Positions 17,281 through 27,562 of a stretch of DNA of 64,000 nt are shown here, piece by piece. The first letter of the stretch is position 1. Each line of letters starts with the position of its first letter. The DNA is from Aliikangiella marina (GTDB lineage: Bacteria > Pseudomonadota > Gammaproteobacteria > Enterobacterales > Kangiellaceae). The DNA is taken from assembly GCF_007004765.1 (NCBI RefSeq), contig NZ_VIKR01000007.1:124001-188000 (forward strand), in the 5' to 3' direction. The notes beneath the pieces are model-generated. The model saw nothing but the letters and a program-made list of their open reading frames with translations. It did no database searches and was not told the DNA's origin. The translations under genes and the position numbers were made by a program.

Positions 17281-18771
17281 TTAAATCGGATTTGCTTTGC
17301 AGTAATGGTCAATAAACTGCTGATGTGTCGGCATATTGGTTAGCTGACTATCGACCTGATTTCGGAGGATCATTAAAAACCTGTCCAACTCACCATCGGG
17401 CATCATATCTACAATTTGATGGTAATTATCCGGCCTAACTCGCTGACCGAGCATCACTTGAGTCCAGGAGTCAATTTTGAATAGTTCCGTGTCAGTAATA
17501 CAGACTCGTCCGGTATCTTTAAACAATCGCATACGATGAGCGAGCGTTTCAGGTACTGTCATGTGCTTACAATATTGCCAGAATGAAGAGTCTTCTCTTT
17601 CTGTCGCCTTGTAGTGCAAAATAATAAAGTCTCTAATCCGTTCCATTTCTTCAATATATTGACGATTATATTCGTCAACATTCGATTGGCTGATTTCGTT
17701 GTGAGGAAATAAACGCATCAAGCGCAAAACAGCAGACATAATTAAATGAATCGCGGTCGACTCGACTGGCTCTAAAAATCCACTTGATAACCCAATCGCG
17801 ACACAGTTTTTAACCCAGCCTTTTTTGCGGGTTCCTGTTTTATATTTTAAAACTACGGGATCGGTAATCGCTTCGCTTTCCAAATTACTCATAATGGTTT
17901 CTTGGGCAGTTTCATCCGAGGCAAACTCACTGCAATAAACCAAGCCATTACCCACACGATGCTGCAGTGGAATTCGCCATTGCCAACCAAAATCATGCGC
18001 AATTGCCTGGGTGTAAGGTTTTGGGTCACCATGCTTAACGGTTTGCACAGGAACTGCTGAATCACAAGGGAGGTAGCTTTGGTAACTCTCAAATCCAGCC
18101 TCTAAAGTTTCTTCAATTAGCTTAGCCGCGAAGCCACTACAATCAATGAAAAAATCACCAGCTATTTTTTGTCCATTGCTTAATTCGACAGATTCTATGT
18201 ATCCGTTTTCAGTATTTTGATGAACTTGGGTAATTCGACCTTCAATCCATTTTAACCCGTTAGTCATCGCAAACCTTTTTAAATAAGCGGCATAAAGTCC
18301 AGCATCAATATGATAAGCATAGTTAAGCTGTATATCTTTGTTAAAGCCGAATTTACCCGCTTTCGCAGCTTTGAGCTCTAAGCAGTAGTCGCCAAATTCA
18401 TTTTGTATATTTCTTTCTAGACCGCCTAACCAAAAATGCTGAAACTCTCCAGCCCAACAAACTTTTCCTGTTGCGCCAAAAGAATGAATGTAACTGTCGC
18501 CACGCTCACCCCAGTTTTGAAATTCAATACCCAACTTAAAAGTTGCCTGGCATGAACGCATAAAATCTTGTTCATTAATACCCAATAATTGATTGAATAC
18601 TCTCAACGGCGGTATTGTTGCTTCACCCACACCAATTCGACCGATCTCTTCGGATTCGATCAGCGAGATATCAAGATTTTTTCCCAACAGCTTGGCTAAT
18701 GCCGCACCTGCCATCCAGCCAGCACTACCACCACCAACAATTACAACTTTTTGAATTCTGTTATTGGACAA
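17281..18771 (-). CDS. Flavin-dependent (tryptophan) halogenase family protein, canonical motifs
   Basis: 496 residues, cytoplasmic. The FAD motif GGGSAGW is at residues 12-18 and GVGEATIPP follows. The catalytic lysine lies in ATFKLGIEF, the canonical WxWxIP is present (WQWRIPLQ), and the conserved glutamate region is GFLEPVESTAIH. All residues known to be needed for halogenation in PrnA-type enzymes are in place. Directly downstream of the SapC gene (19 bases), in the receptor-SapC-halogenase arrangement seen in several marine and freshwater proteobacteria. The substrate is unknown; such enzymes may act on free indoles or modify another small molecule or peptide. Confidence 0.9.
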   Translation of the reverse strand: MSNNRIQKVVIVGGGSAGWMAGAALAKLLGKNLDISLIESEEIGRIGVGEATIPPLRVFNQLLGINEQDFMRSCQATFKLGIEFQNWGERGDSYIHSFGATGKVCWAGEFQHFWLGGLERNIQNEFGDYCLELKAAKAGKFGFNKDIQLNYAYHIDAGLYAAYLKRFAMTNGLKWIEGRITQVHQNTENGYIESVELSNGQKIAGDFFIDCSGFAAKLIEETLEAGFESYQSYLPCDSAVPVQTVKHGDPKPYTQAIAHDFGWQWRIPLQHRVGNGLVYCSEFASDETAQETIMSNLESEAITDPVVLKYKTGTRKKGWVKNCVAIGLSSGFLEPVESTAIHLIMSAVLRLMRLFPHNEISQSNVDEYNRQYIEEMERIRDFIILHYKATEREDSSFWQYCKHMTVPETLAHRMRLFKDTGRVCITDTELFKIDSWTQVMLGQRVRPDNYHQIVDMMPDGELDRFLMILRNQVDSQLTNMPTHQQFIDHYCKANPI

Positions 18772-18790
18772 AACAGCTCCTTAGTATTGA

Positions 18791-19528
18791 TTATTCTTGT
18801 CGCAAAAAAATTCGCTGATTTTTCATTTCAATTAATTTTCTCATATTGCCTAAGGAAGCAACGACTGAATAAGCGGCTTGTAGATAGCCATTCTTGTTGA
18901 GCTCCTCTAACGCATCGCCTTTAAGGTTCAACAGTCTATCCTCATGGATCGTGTAGTTACCCGGTATTTTAATCGCTTGCCCACTATCCAGTTGAATGTC
19001 TAGATTGACTGGCTCAATTAAACCAAAACGATTGAAACTCTCAAACATCGCCTTACTAAATTCGATGCCTTTGTGTATGGCAAGTAGATATCGGTTAATT
19101 TTCTGAGTGAACTGAGTCGCTTGGCCATCACTATCAAATAGCGACTCGCCTTCAAGCTCACTTATTTTAGGACTCGAAGTATCAATACTAATAATTGGTT
19201 CTTGTTTACTTTTACCAATTGGTCGTTGATCTTGATAAGAAATCACAAAAGGTCCTCGGGCAAACGCTAAAGGAATATAATTTCCCTTCCACCTTTGATT
19301 ATCTAAAAATAAGTTTTCATCTTCTCGTAACCCCAATAATAAAATTGAGCAAAATTCTCCCGTGTCAGGATCTTTACGAAAAAAAATGGGGTATTCGAGC
19401 ATAACGCTACCATATTCAGTCGGGAAGGTGAGGGCGCTTCCTACGTCATCCCCAAGTACCTTGGACTGGTGGGTTACAACCCTTAAATTCTTGTGCGTCA
19501 CATTATTTAAAACTTCTATGTTAGCCAT
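18791..19528 (-). CDS. SapC family protein
   Basis: 245 residues, no signal peptide or membrane helix. Blocks ALTFPTEYGSVMLEYPIFFRK and IPLAFARGPFVIS match the SapC family (PF07277), named from an S-layer gene cluster but of unknown biochemical role. Members are usually found beside TonB-dependent receptors and halogenase homologues, as here. It is separated from the receptor gene by a strong terminator, so it probably has its own weak promoter or depends on read-through. It lies 19 bases upstream of the halogenase gene and forms a pair with it. Confidence 0.85.
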   Translation of the reverse strand: MANIEVLNNVTHKNLRVVTHQSKVLGDDVGSALTFPTEYGSVMLEYPIFFRKDPDTGEFCSILLLGLREDENLFLDNQRWKGNYIPLAFARGPFVISYQDQRPIGKSKQEPIISIDTSSPKISELEGESLFDSDGQATQFTQKINRYLLAIHKGIEFSKAMFESFNRFGLIEPVNLDIQLDSGQAIKIPGNYTIHEDRLLNLKGDALEELNKNGYLQAAYSVVASLGNMRKLIEMKNQRIFLRQE

Positions 19529-19610
19529 AATGAATTCCCCAAATTACTCTCTCACTAAGCATAATTTAAAAATATCTTACTCAAAAGCCCTAGTATTTAA
19601 AAAATGTTTA

Positions 19611-19649
19611 AAAAAAGGCCGCTCGAATAGGGAGGTATTCGGCGGCCTA
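19611..19649 (-). terminator. Intrinsic terminator after the TonB-dependent receptor gene
   Basis: Long hairpin: AGGCCGC / GCGGCCT, a one-base bulge, then CGAATA / TATTCG with a six-base loop, followed on the minus strand by a T6 tract (19611-19616). It lies between the receptor gene and sapC. Confidence 0.85.
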
Positions 19650-19674
19650 AATTCTAACTGCATGTTGAATGATG

Positions 19675-22600
19675 TTAGAAAGAGTATCTGACGCCTAAAC
19701 TGTAGCGAGCGCCATATTCCTCTAGATTCCACATTTGAACGCTTGTTCGCCCATGGACTCTAAAGTTTTCTTCGGTCAAGTTGATGCCTTCAAATTGAAT
19801 GGTCAAATCTTCGTTAAACTCATAACCAACACTCAGATCAACTTGCGAATATTCCTCAACAAATCCTGGCTCGGAGGCATATCGAGCGGCACTGTTAAGA
19901 AAGTCATCTCGCCAGTTGTAACTCAAGCGCGCATTCCAACCAAATTTTTCATACATAAAGACCACGTTTGCGGTATCGCTAAGTCCTTGCAATGCAAACT
20001 GAGTAACATCCGGTGCTGCAGACAAATCAAAACCAACATCTCCATCGACGGTTGTGTAGTTCGCTTGAATACCGAAACCAGACTCGCCAAAGAAGTGTTG
20101 GACAGCGATTTCAAATCCATCGATTTGTGCTTCTTTATTGTTAACTGGCGCTTGATATAAAAATTGCATCAAAGGATCGTCAGCATTAGCAGAAATATCA
20201 ACTGCGGCTTCAAACTCATTCGCTGTCATTGAGAAATAATCTACGCCTAGCTGATTAGCAGCCATCATCGAGAATAAATTGGTTTCATTAACAGTTTCGC
20301 CAATCGCTTGCAAATCAGCAATCGCTTGTTGAGCTCTCGGTCCGGCACTAGGGTCTCTCAAACCATAAAAGTTTTGAACTATTGGTGCGGTGCCGATGAA
20401 ATTACTCACGTCTTTTAAGTAATAACCAATAGAAAAGTAACTTGATTCATCAAAGTAATACTCGGCTGATAGATCAAAATTTTCCGACTCTAAAGGCACC
20501 AGAGCCGGATTGCCACTTGTGGCACTGCCGGGCTGAGCATTGCCTAGTATTGTCGGTGTTGAAGGTCCGCCCGTCACTGTGGCAGCAGAACTTAAGTTAC
20601 CAAAGCTTGGTCGTGCAATTGTTTTACTATAAGAAAAACGTGCAATTACATCCTCAGCAAGTTCAATATCAAAATCGAGATTTGGTAGGAAATGATCATA
20701 GTCATTCGACAAAGTATAGTTTTCTTTGTTATCAGACGAGCCTGCGATTACTCGGAAATCATTATTAGATTCCCAAAGCACTTCTTGGGGTATCGCAATG
20801 TTAGCTGTAGATTTTGACGTCGTATCTTCATAGCGGAACCCAATGACTAAATTGTAGGGCTTTCGATTCCAATCACCTTCAAATCGAAATTGCGTATAAA
20901 CAGAAGTGACTTCTTCTTCGATCAAACGATTCGTCTGCTCATCAGGGTTTCGATTAAACGCAAAGCCATACAAATTTGCGGCCCACGCGCCAATCATTGC
21001 AGCATCTCCACGAAATCCTTGTGTCCAAGCGCCAGCGGTACTGTAATCACTGTAAACATTGGCAAAGTTGACTGGCGTTAAGAAACCAGCAGGTAATTCG
21101 CCCGGGTTTTCTACTCCCCAGTTGCCCATAGTGTCGTTGATATTTGATTGAATGGTATGGTTTGACATGTCGCGCATTTCAATACCGAAATCGACACTGA
21201 AATCATCAAAATCAAAGGTACCATCAATTCGCGTTTGTTGAATATCACTATAATTTTCTGAAAATGCTCGCTGTTGAATAGACGTTCCGACATCATCTTG
21301 ATCAAATTGATTATTACAGTTCAATCCAATTCGTGGGTCGCAATCATCAAACTCGACAATCATGGTTGGCAACCCGTTGTTATAATTAGCCCCCTGAGCA
21401 GCGACCACATTAGCGCCTAAACCAACTTTCAAGAAATTACCATAGCCTTGAGTCGGTGTCGTTTCTGCGGAGGAATCATGATAATCGAATGCCAGACGAA
21501 AACGATCATTAACATCCCATTCGAAATTGAAGCCAATTGAATCAGTGACCGTTTCAGCATTTTGATTGATCTGTGCAACGGCAATATCTCTCGGTGCTAA
21601 ATCAAACCGATCCTCGCGATAAATAATCGGCGTCCGGCTAACACCATTATCGAAAGTTAAAGCACTTTTGTATTCGGCATACCAAATAGACAACTCAGAT
21701 CGCTCTTCGTTTTGATCTAAGTTTGCGTAGGTATAATCGAGAGTTGCCGTCATATTACTTTTCGGCTTGAACTGCATTGTTAACTGCGCATTCGTTCTTT
21801 CCCGCTCTCGATCTGCCATATAGTAAATTAGGTTAGAGGGTAGAGCGTGCGTATCACCGATTGCAGGCTCATTGGTGAAAACAGTCGGGTTGTTAGGATC
21901 GATATCTGGGACCGTTCCATCCCAAGGAGAAGAACGCCATTGGTCAATGGTGGCGCCTGCAACACCGCTGTCTCTTTCCGAAAAACTCGCATTTAAAGAC
22001 ATTCCAAATGTTTTTTCCGGATTTGCCCAACTGACAATTCCAGAAACCTCTGGAGTAACATCTGATCCTTCGAATACTGTCGTATCATGCACTAACGTTG
22101 CGCCGACACTCGCGACAAAATCCGGATTATCCAGTGGTTTCGCCGTCACGATATTTATCGTTGATCCCATACCACCTGAAGCAATATTCGCTTTACCCGT
22201 TTTAAAAACTTCAATCGACTGAACAGCATCAGATGACAAGTTTTCGAAACTAAAAGCTCGAGTATCAGAAGCGCCCCCGCCACTTGGGAGTGAAGACCCC
22301 GGCATCGTACGTCCATTTAAGGTAACCATATTAAACTGAGGGCCAAACCCTCTAACCGTCACTTGACTACCTTCTCCGTTTTGCCGATTGATAGACACGC
22401 CAGATATTCTCTGTAATGATTCTGCGAGATTAGTATCTGGAAATTTACCAATATCTTCCGCTGTTATTGCATCAACGACACCGATTGCATCTCTTTTCTT
22501 GTTCATGGAGCTCATTAAGCTCCCGCGGATCCCCGTGATTAAAACGACTTCGCCTGCATCTTGCTCTTCCCCGGTTTCGGTATCTGACTCGGCGGCATAG

Positions 22601-22680
22601 AGAGGATTCATGGCCATTGTGCCGAGAATGAGCGACAAACTTGCAGCGATGGGGGTTTTACTGAATTTATTATTCTTCAT
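19675..22680 (-). CDS. TonB-dependent receptor (carbohydrate type)
   Basis: 1001 residues with a signal peptide (about residues 1-29, ending in NPLYAAE). The plug begins with VVLITGIRGSLMSSMNKKRDAIGVVDAI and contains DTNLAESLQRISGVSI. The protein ends in an aromatic residue (YSLGVRYSF), as outer-membrane barrels do. Blocks match the long Xanthomonas/Caulobacter-type receptors used for plant or algal oligosaccharides. The ribosome binding site GGAGG is at 22692-22696. Two LacI-type operators flank a 125-base leader. The substrate is inferred to be a beta-glucan fragment from the neighbouring enzymes. Confidence 0.95.
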   Translation of the reverse strand: MKNNKFSKTPIAASLSLILGTMAMNPLYAAESDTETGEEQDAGEVVLITGIRGSLMSSMNKKRDAIGVVDAITAEDIGKFPDTNLAESLQRISGVSINRQNGEGSQVTVRGFGPQFNMVTLNGRTMPGSSLPSGGGASDTRAFSFENLSSDAVQSIEVFKTGKANIASGGMGSTINIVTAKPLDNPDFVASVGATLVHDTTVFEGSDVTPEVSGIVSWANPEKTFGMSLNASFSERDSGVAGATIDQWRSSPWDGTVPDIDPNNPTVFTNEPAIGDTHALPSNLIYYMADRERERTNAQLTMQFKPKSNMTATLDYTYANLDQNEERSELSIWYAEYKSALTFDNGVSRTPIIYREDRFDLAPRDIAVAQINQNAETVTDSIGFNFEWDVNDRFRLAFDYHDSSAETTPTQGYGNFLKVGLGANVVAAQGANYNNGLPTMIVEFDDCDPRIGLNCNNQFDQDDVGTSIQQRAFSENYSDIQQTRIDGTFDFDDFSVDFGIEMRDMSNHTIQSNINDTMGNWGVENPGELPAGFLTPVNFANVYSDYSTAGAWTQGFRGDAAMIGAWAANLYGFAFNRNPDEQTNRLIEEEVTSVYTQFRFEGDWNRKPYNLVIGFRYEDTTSKSTANIAIPQEVLWESNNDFRVIAGSSDNKENYTLSNDYDHFLPNLDFDIELAEDVIARFSYSKTIARPSFGNLSSAATVTGGPSTPTILGNAQPGSATSGNPALVPLESENFDLSAEYYFDESSYFSIGYYLKDVSNFIGTAPIVQNFYGLRDPSAGPRAQQAIADLQAIGETVNETNLFSMMAANQLGVDYFSMTANEFEAAVDISANADDPLMQFLYQAPVNNKEAQIDGFEIAVQHFFGESGFGIQANYTTVDGDVGFDLSAAPDVTQFALQGLSDTANVVFMYEKFGWNARLSYNWRDDFLNSAARYASEPGFVEEYSQVDLSVGYEFNEDLTIQFEGINLTEENFRVHGRTSVQMWNLEEYGARYSLGVRYSF

Positions 22681-22742
22681 CTAATTATTTTCCTCCGATC
22701 TCCATCCCGTTATCTGTGACTATACTCTTTTATTTTCGTAAA

Positions 22743-22756
22743 TGTAAGCGCTTTCA
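22743..22756. promoter_or_regulatory. LacI-type operator in the receptor leader
   Basis: TGTAAGCGCTTTCA, one mismatch from the perfect palindrome, 63 bases upstream of the receptor start. Spaced 55 bases centre to centre from the next copy, which would suit looping by a tetramer or two dimers. Confidence 0.72.
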
Positions 22757-22766
22757 GTCCTACTTC

Positions 22767-22798
22767 AAAAAAAACCAAGATCGACTCCTGGTTTTTTT
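22767..22798 (-). other. Hairpin with T tract in the receptor leader (possible attenuator)
   Basis: On the minus strand A7-CCA and TGG-T8 pair around an 11-base loop, lying between the two operators. It resembles an intrinsic terminator, but only three G:C pairs support it, so termination may be weak. It lies inside the predicted leader of the receptor mRNA. Confidence 0.35.
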
Positions 22799-22811
22799 GT
22801 AAGCGCTTACA
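22798..22811. promoter_or_regulatory. LacI-type operator at the receptor promoter (perfect palindrome)
   Basis: TGTAAGCGCTTACA, a perfect 14-base palindrome and the reference copy in this window. It sits directly downstream of the predicted -10 box of the receptor promoter. Confidence 0.8.
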
Positions 22812-22813
22812 TT

Positions 22814-22842
22814 AAGCTAAATTAATAATCTCTCCCAGTCAA
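22814..22842 (-). promoter_or_regulatory. Possible promoter of the receptor gene
   Basis: Minus strand TTGACT (22842-22837) and TAGCTT (22819-22814) with a 17-base spacer. The -35 is good and the -10 poor, as expected for a controlled promoter. The perfect operator follows at once. Confidence 0.4.
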
Positions 22843-22908
22843 CTCTTTTTTGTTTTTAAGATTAAAAAACGAACGGTTAGTCATTTTAAAAGTGGGAATT
22901 GTGGAAAC

Positions 22909-22930
22909 AAAAAAGGGGCGATCAGCCCCT
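22909..22930 (-). terminator. Second terminator downstream of gcvP
   Basis: Minus-strand stem GGGGC / GCCCC with five-base loop followed by T6. It backs up the terminator at 22962-22987. Confidence 0.75.
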
Positions 22931-22961
22931 GATAGAATGTTATAACTACTTGTTTTTTATT

Positions 22962-22987
22962 CAAAAAGGCGGAGTACCGCCTAATTT
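22962..22987 (-). terminator. Intrinsic terminator directly after gcvP
   Basis: Minus-strand stem AGGCGG / CCGCCT with a four-base loop and T5 tract, 15 bases after the gcvP stop codon. Confidence 0.8.
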
Positions 22988-23001
22988 TACAGTGACTTAT
23001 A

Positions 23002-25875
23002 TTACCGATAATCTTCCGGAGAAGGACAGGCACACATCAGGTTCCTATCACCATAAACATCATCGATACGGTTAACCCGTGGCCATAGTTTGCGATCTTC
23101 TTGTCCTTCAACCGGATAAATACCTTCTTTAATGGAGTAAGGTTTATCCCAGTTGAGTAAATCGACTTGGGTATGTGGCGCATTACAAAGCGGGTTGTTA
23201 TCCGCAGCCCACTCACCAGAGCGCACTTTTTCAACTTCAGCTTTAATCGCAATCATTGCCTCTGCGAATCGTTCAATTTCACATAGTGGCTCACTTTCGG
23301 TTGGCTCTATCATGAGTGTTCCCGCTACTGGGAATGACATTGTCGGCGCATGAAAACCATAATCCATTAAACGCTTGGCAATATCCACTTCAGTCACGCC
23401 AGTTTCAGCCTTGATTGGTCGCAGATCAACGATACATTCGTGCGCCACTTTATTATTGCGGCCGGTATAAAGAATCGGATAGTGATCGCTTAATTTTTTC
23501 GTCAGATAATTAGCACTTAATAAAGCGACTTTTGTTGAATGTTCGAGCCCTTGTTGCCCGAGCATTGCAACATACATCCAAGAGATGGGTAATACTCCCG
23601 CCGATCCATAAGGTGCGGCTGATACTGCACCATTTGATTCGTCAGTATTGAGAACTTTACGAACCGAATGATTCGGCAGGAATGGTTTTAGGTGTTCTTT
23701 TACACCGATCGGACCAACACCTGGACCACCGCCACCGTGCGGTATCGCAAAGGTTTTATGCAAGTTTAAGTGAGACACGTCAGAACCCATTAAGCCTGGA
23801 GAAGTAATGCCCACCTGTGCATTCATATTAGCGCCGTCCATATAAACTTGGCCGCCATGTTCATGAATCAAAGCACAAATATCTTTGATAGCTTCTTCAT
23901 AAACACCGTGAGTAGAAGGGTAGGTAACCATCAAACACGATAAGTTTTCAGAAACTTCTTCAGCTTTCGCTTTTAAGTCATCAAAATCAACATTACCTTG
24001 GTCGTCACAATTAACAATAACAACTTTCATGTTCGCCATTTGCGCGCTCGCCGGATTAGTGCCATGTGCGGAGCTTGGAATTAAACAAATGTTACGATGA
24101 CCCTCACCACGACTTTCATGATATTTTTTAATGGCTAATAGACCAGCGTACTCACCTTGTGCGCCCGAGTTAGGTTGCATAGATACCGCATCATACCCAG
24201 TAATTTCAACTAACCAACCTTCGAGCTCTTCAATCATTTGCTGATACCCAAGGGTTTGATCCGAAGGCGCAAACGGATGGATTTGACTAAAACCAGGCCA
24301 GGTGATTGGTAACATCTCTGAAGTTGCATTGAGTTTCATGGTGCAACTTCCCAAGGCGATCATCGCGTGCGTTAACGACAGATCTTTGTTTTCTAGATGC
24401 TTCAAATAACGAAGCATTTCAGTTTCGCTGTGATGGGTATTGAAAGTTGGGTGCTGCAAAATCTCGCTTGTTCTCAGCAAACCAACTTCAAATGACTCAT
24501 GCTCCTGCGCACGAGTATCAAGTGCCGCGATGTCGAGCTTGGCATCATCACCCGTCAATACGTAGTAGAGTGTTTGAATGTCGCCAGGGTTAGTCGTTTC
24601 GTCGATACTCAAACCGACTTGACCGTTGGTATCAATTCGCAGGTTAATTTCCGCTTCTGTCGCACGCGCAATGATGTCATCACGCTTGTCTGCAACATCT
24701 AAAGTCAAGGTATCAAAATAAGATTGATTAACCACCGAGACGCCAGCATCTTTTAACGCATGAGCTAAGATTCCTGCCAGTCGGTGAATGCGATAAGCGA
24801 TCTGCTTTAATCCTTCTGGACCATGATAGACCGCATAAAATGCCGCGATATTCGCGAGTAAAACCTGCGCAGTACAGATATTCGAGGTAGCCTTTTCACG
24901 TCGAATATGTTGTTCCCGCGTTTGCATCGCCATTCTGTAAGCTGTTTTCTCATTGCTATCGATTGATACGCCAATGATTCGTCCTGGTATTGCCCGTTTG
25001 TGCTTTTCGCGAGTTGCAAAAAATGCCGCATGTGGACCACCAAATCCTACCGGTACCCCAAATCGTTGCGACGATCCTAAAACAATATCAGCTCCCATTT
25101 CACCGGGTGCTTTTAACATCACTAAACTCATAATGTCAGCACCAACCGCAACGATCGCTTTCTTTTCTTGTAGCCCTTTGATGATGTTTTCTAGGTCAAT
25201 CACCTCACCGGTTCGATCCGTGTATTGAACAAAAGCACCAAAAACGTCGTGATTAACGGCATCAGAAACTGGCCCAATAACCAACTCAAAACCATAGTGT
25301 TCAGCGCGAGTCTTAATCACGTCGATAACTTGAGGATAGGCATTTTCATCAACAAAAAATTGGTTCGATTTTTTGTTTTTGGAAACACGCTTAGCCATAG
25401 CCATCGCTTCAGCGGCGGCGGTTGCTTCGTCAAGCAGTGACGCACTCGCCAACTCCATGCCGGTTAAATCAATCGTCATTTGCTGGTAAGTTAAAATTGC
25501 TTCTAAACGACCTTGGGCAATTTCTGGTTGATAGGGCGTGTATGCCGTGTACCAGCCAGGATTTTCTAAAACATTTCTCAAAATAACCGTCGGTGTTTTC
25601 ACTGAGTAGTAGCCCATACCAATATATGACTTGAACACCTTATTCGAGTCTGCATAGCGACGAATATCATCTAATGCTTGTTGTTCACTGCGGGCACTCG
25701 GAATATTTAGTGGCTCAGGCAAGCGAATTTTCTTTGGCACGGTTTGCTCTAGCAGCTCATCCAAAGAAGATAGCCCAAGGTACTCAAGCATCTGACGAGT
25801 TTCTTCCGCATCCGGACCAACGTGGCGCGAAATAAATTCTTGGTGATTTGATAACTGGTGTAGGCTCTGTTTCAT
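23002..25875 (-). CDS. gcvP: Glycine dehydrogenase (decarboxylating), P protein
   Basis: 957 residues, the length of the single-chain GcvP. The N-half begins [17 protein letters not shown]. The pyridoxal-phosphate lysine lies in [19 protein letters not shown] in the C-half. The enzyme decarboxylates glycine and passes the aminomethyl group to lipoyl-GcvH. The ATG follows the gcvH stop by 124 bases. That gap contains a terminator hairpin, so its expression may be set apart from gcvT-gcvH. Two tandem terminators follow the gene. Confidence 0.98.
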   Translation of the reverse strand: MKQSLHQLSNHQEFISRHVGPDAEETRQMLEYLGLSSLDELLEQTVPKKIRLPEPLNIPSARSEQQALDDIRRYADSNKVFKSYIGMGYYSVKTPTVILRNVLENPGWYTAYTPYQPEIAQGRLEAILTYQQMTIDLTGMELASASLLDEATAAAEAMAMAKRVSKNKKSNQFFVDENAYPQVIDVIKTRAEHYGFELVIGPVSDAVNHDVFGAFVQYTDRTGEVIDLENIIKGLQEKKAIVAVGADIMSLVMLKAPGEMGADIVLGSSQRFGVPVGFGGPHAAFFATREKHKRAIPGRIIGVSIDSNEKTAYRMAMQTREQHIRREKATSNICTAQVLLANIAAFYAVYHGPEGLKQIAYRIHRLAGILAHALKDAGVSVVNQSYFDTLTLDVADKRDDIIARATEAEINLRIDTNGQVGLSIDETTNPGDIQTLYYVLTGDDAKLDIAALDTRAQEHESFEVGLLRTSEILQHPTFNTHHSETEMLRYLKHLENKDLSLTHAMIALGSCTMKLNATSEMLPITWPGFSQIHPFAPSDQTLGYQQMIEELEGWLVEITGYDAVSMQPNSGAQGEYAGLLAIKKYHESRGEGHRNICLIPSSAHGTNPASAQMANMKVVIVNCDDQGNVDFDDLKAKAEEVSENLSCLMVTYPSTHGVYEEAIKDICALIHEHGGQVYMDGANMNAQVGITSPGLMGSDVSHLNLHKTFAIPHGGGGPGVGPIGVKEHLKPFLPNHSVRKVLNTDESNGAVSAAPYGSAGVLPISWMYVAMLGQQGLEHSTKVALLSANYLTKKLSDHYPILYTGRNNKVAHECIVDLRPIKAETGVTEVDIAKRLMDYGFHAPTMSFPVAGTLMIEPTESEPLCEIERFAEAMIAIKAEVEKVRSGEWAADNNPLCNAPHTQVDLLNWDKPYSIKEGIYPVEGQEDRKLWPRVNRIDDVYGDRNLMCACPSPEDYR

Positions 25876-25923
25876 ATGGGTTCTCTAAAATCTAACTAGC
25901 AATTTTCACTTGGGAAAAAACTG

Positions 25924-25949
25924 AAAAAGCCCCGACGCATGCCGAGGCT
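25924..25949 (-). terminator. Intrinsic terminator between gcvH and gcvP
   Basis: Minus-strand stem AGCCTCG / CGGGGCT (one G:T pair) with an eight-base loop, then T5. It lies 50 bases after gcvH and 49 before gcvP, inside what would otherwise be one operon. Confidence 0.7.
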
Positions 25950-25999
25950 AAACCATTCCCTTTTCGCTAACTTAACTGACTGTCGCGTCTTCAGTTAAA

Positions 26000-26386
26000 T
26001 TAGTCTTCAATTTCAGCAGCGTAAGCTTCTGCGTCAAGAAGATTATTAATTTCCGATTCTTCAGAAGGTTTCATCTTGAACATCCAGCCATCATCATAGG
26101 GCGATGAGTTAACTGTTTCTGGCGCGTCTTCCAAATCTTCGTTGACGGCAATAATTGTTCCTGAAATCGGCGCGTAAATGTCTGACGCTGCTTTGACCGA
26201 CTCGACTACTGCGATTTCATCTTCCAGGGCAACTTCGCTGTCAATTTCTGGCAGTTCAACATAAACAACGTCACCGAGCAGCTCTTGCGCATGGTCAGTG
26301 ATACCAACTGTCACTGTGCCATCGTCTTCCATTCTGAGCCATTCGTGCGAAGTGACATATTTTAAATCGGTTGGGACATTACTCAT
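26000..26386 (-). CDS. gcvH: Glycine cleavage system H protein
   Basis: 128 residues, typical GcvH. The lipoylated lysine is in [17 protein letters not shown], and the N-terminal [15 protein letters not shown] block is conserved. It shuttles the aminomethyl and reduced lipoyl group between the P, T and L proteins. It lies 59 bases downstream of gcvT on the same strand. Confidence 0.98.
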   Translation of the reverse strand: MSNVPTDLKYVTSHEWLRMEDDGTVTVGITDHAQELLGDVVYVELPEIDSEVALEDEIAVVESVKAASDIYAPISGTIIAVNEDLEDAPETVNSSPYDDGWMFKMKPSEESEINNLLDAEAYAAEIED

Positions 26387-26445
26387 CGTTTTTTCCTCAA
26401 ATTAGGTTGTCCAAATTCTCGACATTGATGAAATTGGCGCACATT

Positions 26446-27528
26446 TTACACCAATGGCTCACCTTTGCGAACAAAACACGGTTTAACTACTTTGGCTGGC
26501 ACTAGCTTGCCACGTATATCCAACATAACCGATTCACCTGTCGCTTTGGGAACTCTCGCCATGCCAATACTTTTCTTGAGCGTCGGCGACATGGTGCCAC
26601 TGGTTGTTTCGCCTTCACCTACGCCATCAATAACTACTTTCATGTGGGCTCGGATAACCCCTTTACCTTCAAGCACTAAACCGACAAGTTTGTTGGCCAC
26701 GCCGGCTTCTTTTTGTGCTGCAAGGGCAGCTTTACCAATGAAATCTCTGTCGTCTGACCAAGCGATTGTCCAACCCATATTAGCTTCTAAAGGTGAAATT
26801 GATTCATCCATATCATTACCATAAAGGTTCATTCCGGCTTCTAAACGGAGCGTATCACGGGCACCGAGACCGCAGGGTTTAACACCAGCTGCCATTAACT
26901 TGTTCCAAAAGCTCTCTGCCTGGTTCGCTGGCACCATAATCTCGTAACCATCTTCTCCCGTGTAACCGGTGCGAGCAATGAAATAACCCTCGCTGTCAAC
27001 AGCAACGAACACGCCTAAGCCCTCAACTGCTTGTTGTTGAGCTGGAGAGAATACGCTATTCGCTTTCTCTAATGCATTGGGTCCTTGCACGGCCAACATG
27101 GCAAAATCGTTATTCTCAGTGACTTCCACAGCAAAATGTTCTGCTTGCTCTGCCATCCAAGCCAAGTCTTTATCTCGTGTCGAGGCATTCACAACCACAC
27201 GGTAATGGGTATCCGATAAATAATAGACGATTAAATCATCAATCACGCCGCCTTTTTCATTCAGCATGCCGCTGTAGAGGGCCTTACCGGAAACTGTGAG
27301 TTTAGCAACATCATTAGCCAGTAACTTCTGCAAATAAGCTTTGGCATCATCCCCGGAAACTTCGACAATCGTCATATGAGAGACATCAAACATCCCCACA
27401 TCTTGTCGCACAGCATGATGTTCTTCAATCTGTGAGCCGTAATTAAGAGGCATATCCCAGCCGCCAAAATCGACAATTTTTGCGCCAGCTGCTTTGTGAC
27501 AGTCGATAAAAGGAGTTTGTTTTCCCAT
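26446..27528 (-). CDS. gcvT: Aminomethyltransferase, glycine cleavage T protein
   Basis: 360 residues from the ATG at 27528. It has the family blocks [28 protein letters not shown] and [12 protein letters not shown], and [11 protein letters not shown]. It transfers the methylene group from aminomethyl-GcvH to tetrahydrofolate and releases ammonia. A longer reading frame opens at 27576. The start at 27528 is preferred because GGAAG lies eight to nine bases upstream, homology starts at [11 protein letters not shown], and the predicted transcription start (about 27556) lies downstream of 27576. Confidence 0.95.
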   Translation of the reverse strand: MGKQTPFIDCHKAAGAKIVDFGGWDMPLNYGSQIEEHHAVRQDVGMFDVSHMTIVEVSGDDAKAYLQKLLANDVAKLTVSGKALYSGMLNEKGGVIDDLIVYYLSDTHYRVVVNASTRDKDLAWMAEQAEHFAVEVTENNDFAMLAVQGPNALEKANSVFSPAQQQAVEGLGVFVAVDSEGYFIARTGYTGEDGYEIMVPANQAESFWNKLMAAGVKPCGLGARDTLRLEAGMNLYGNDMDESISPLEANMGWTIAWSDDRDFIGKAALAAQKEAGVANKLVGLVLEGKGVIRAHMKVVIDGVGEGETTSGTMSPTLKKSIGMARVPKATGESVMLDIRGKLVPAKVVKPCFVRKGEPLV

Positions 27529-27562
27529 AGTGTCGCTTCCAAGGGTCAAAAAATGAGCGTGG

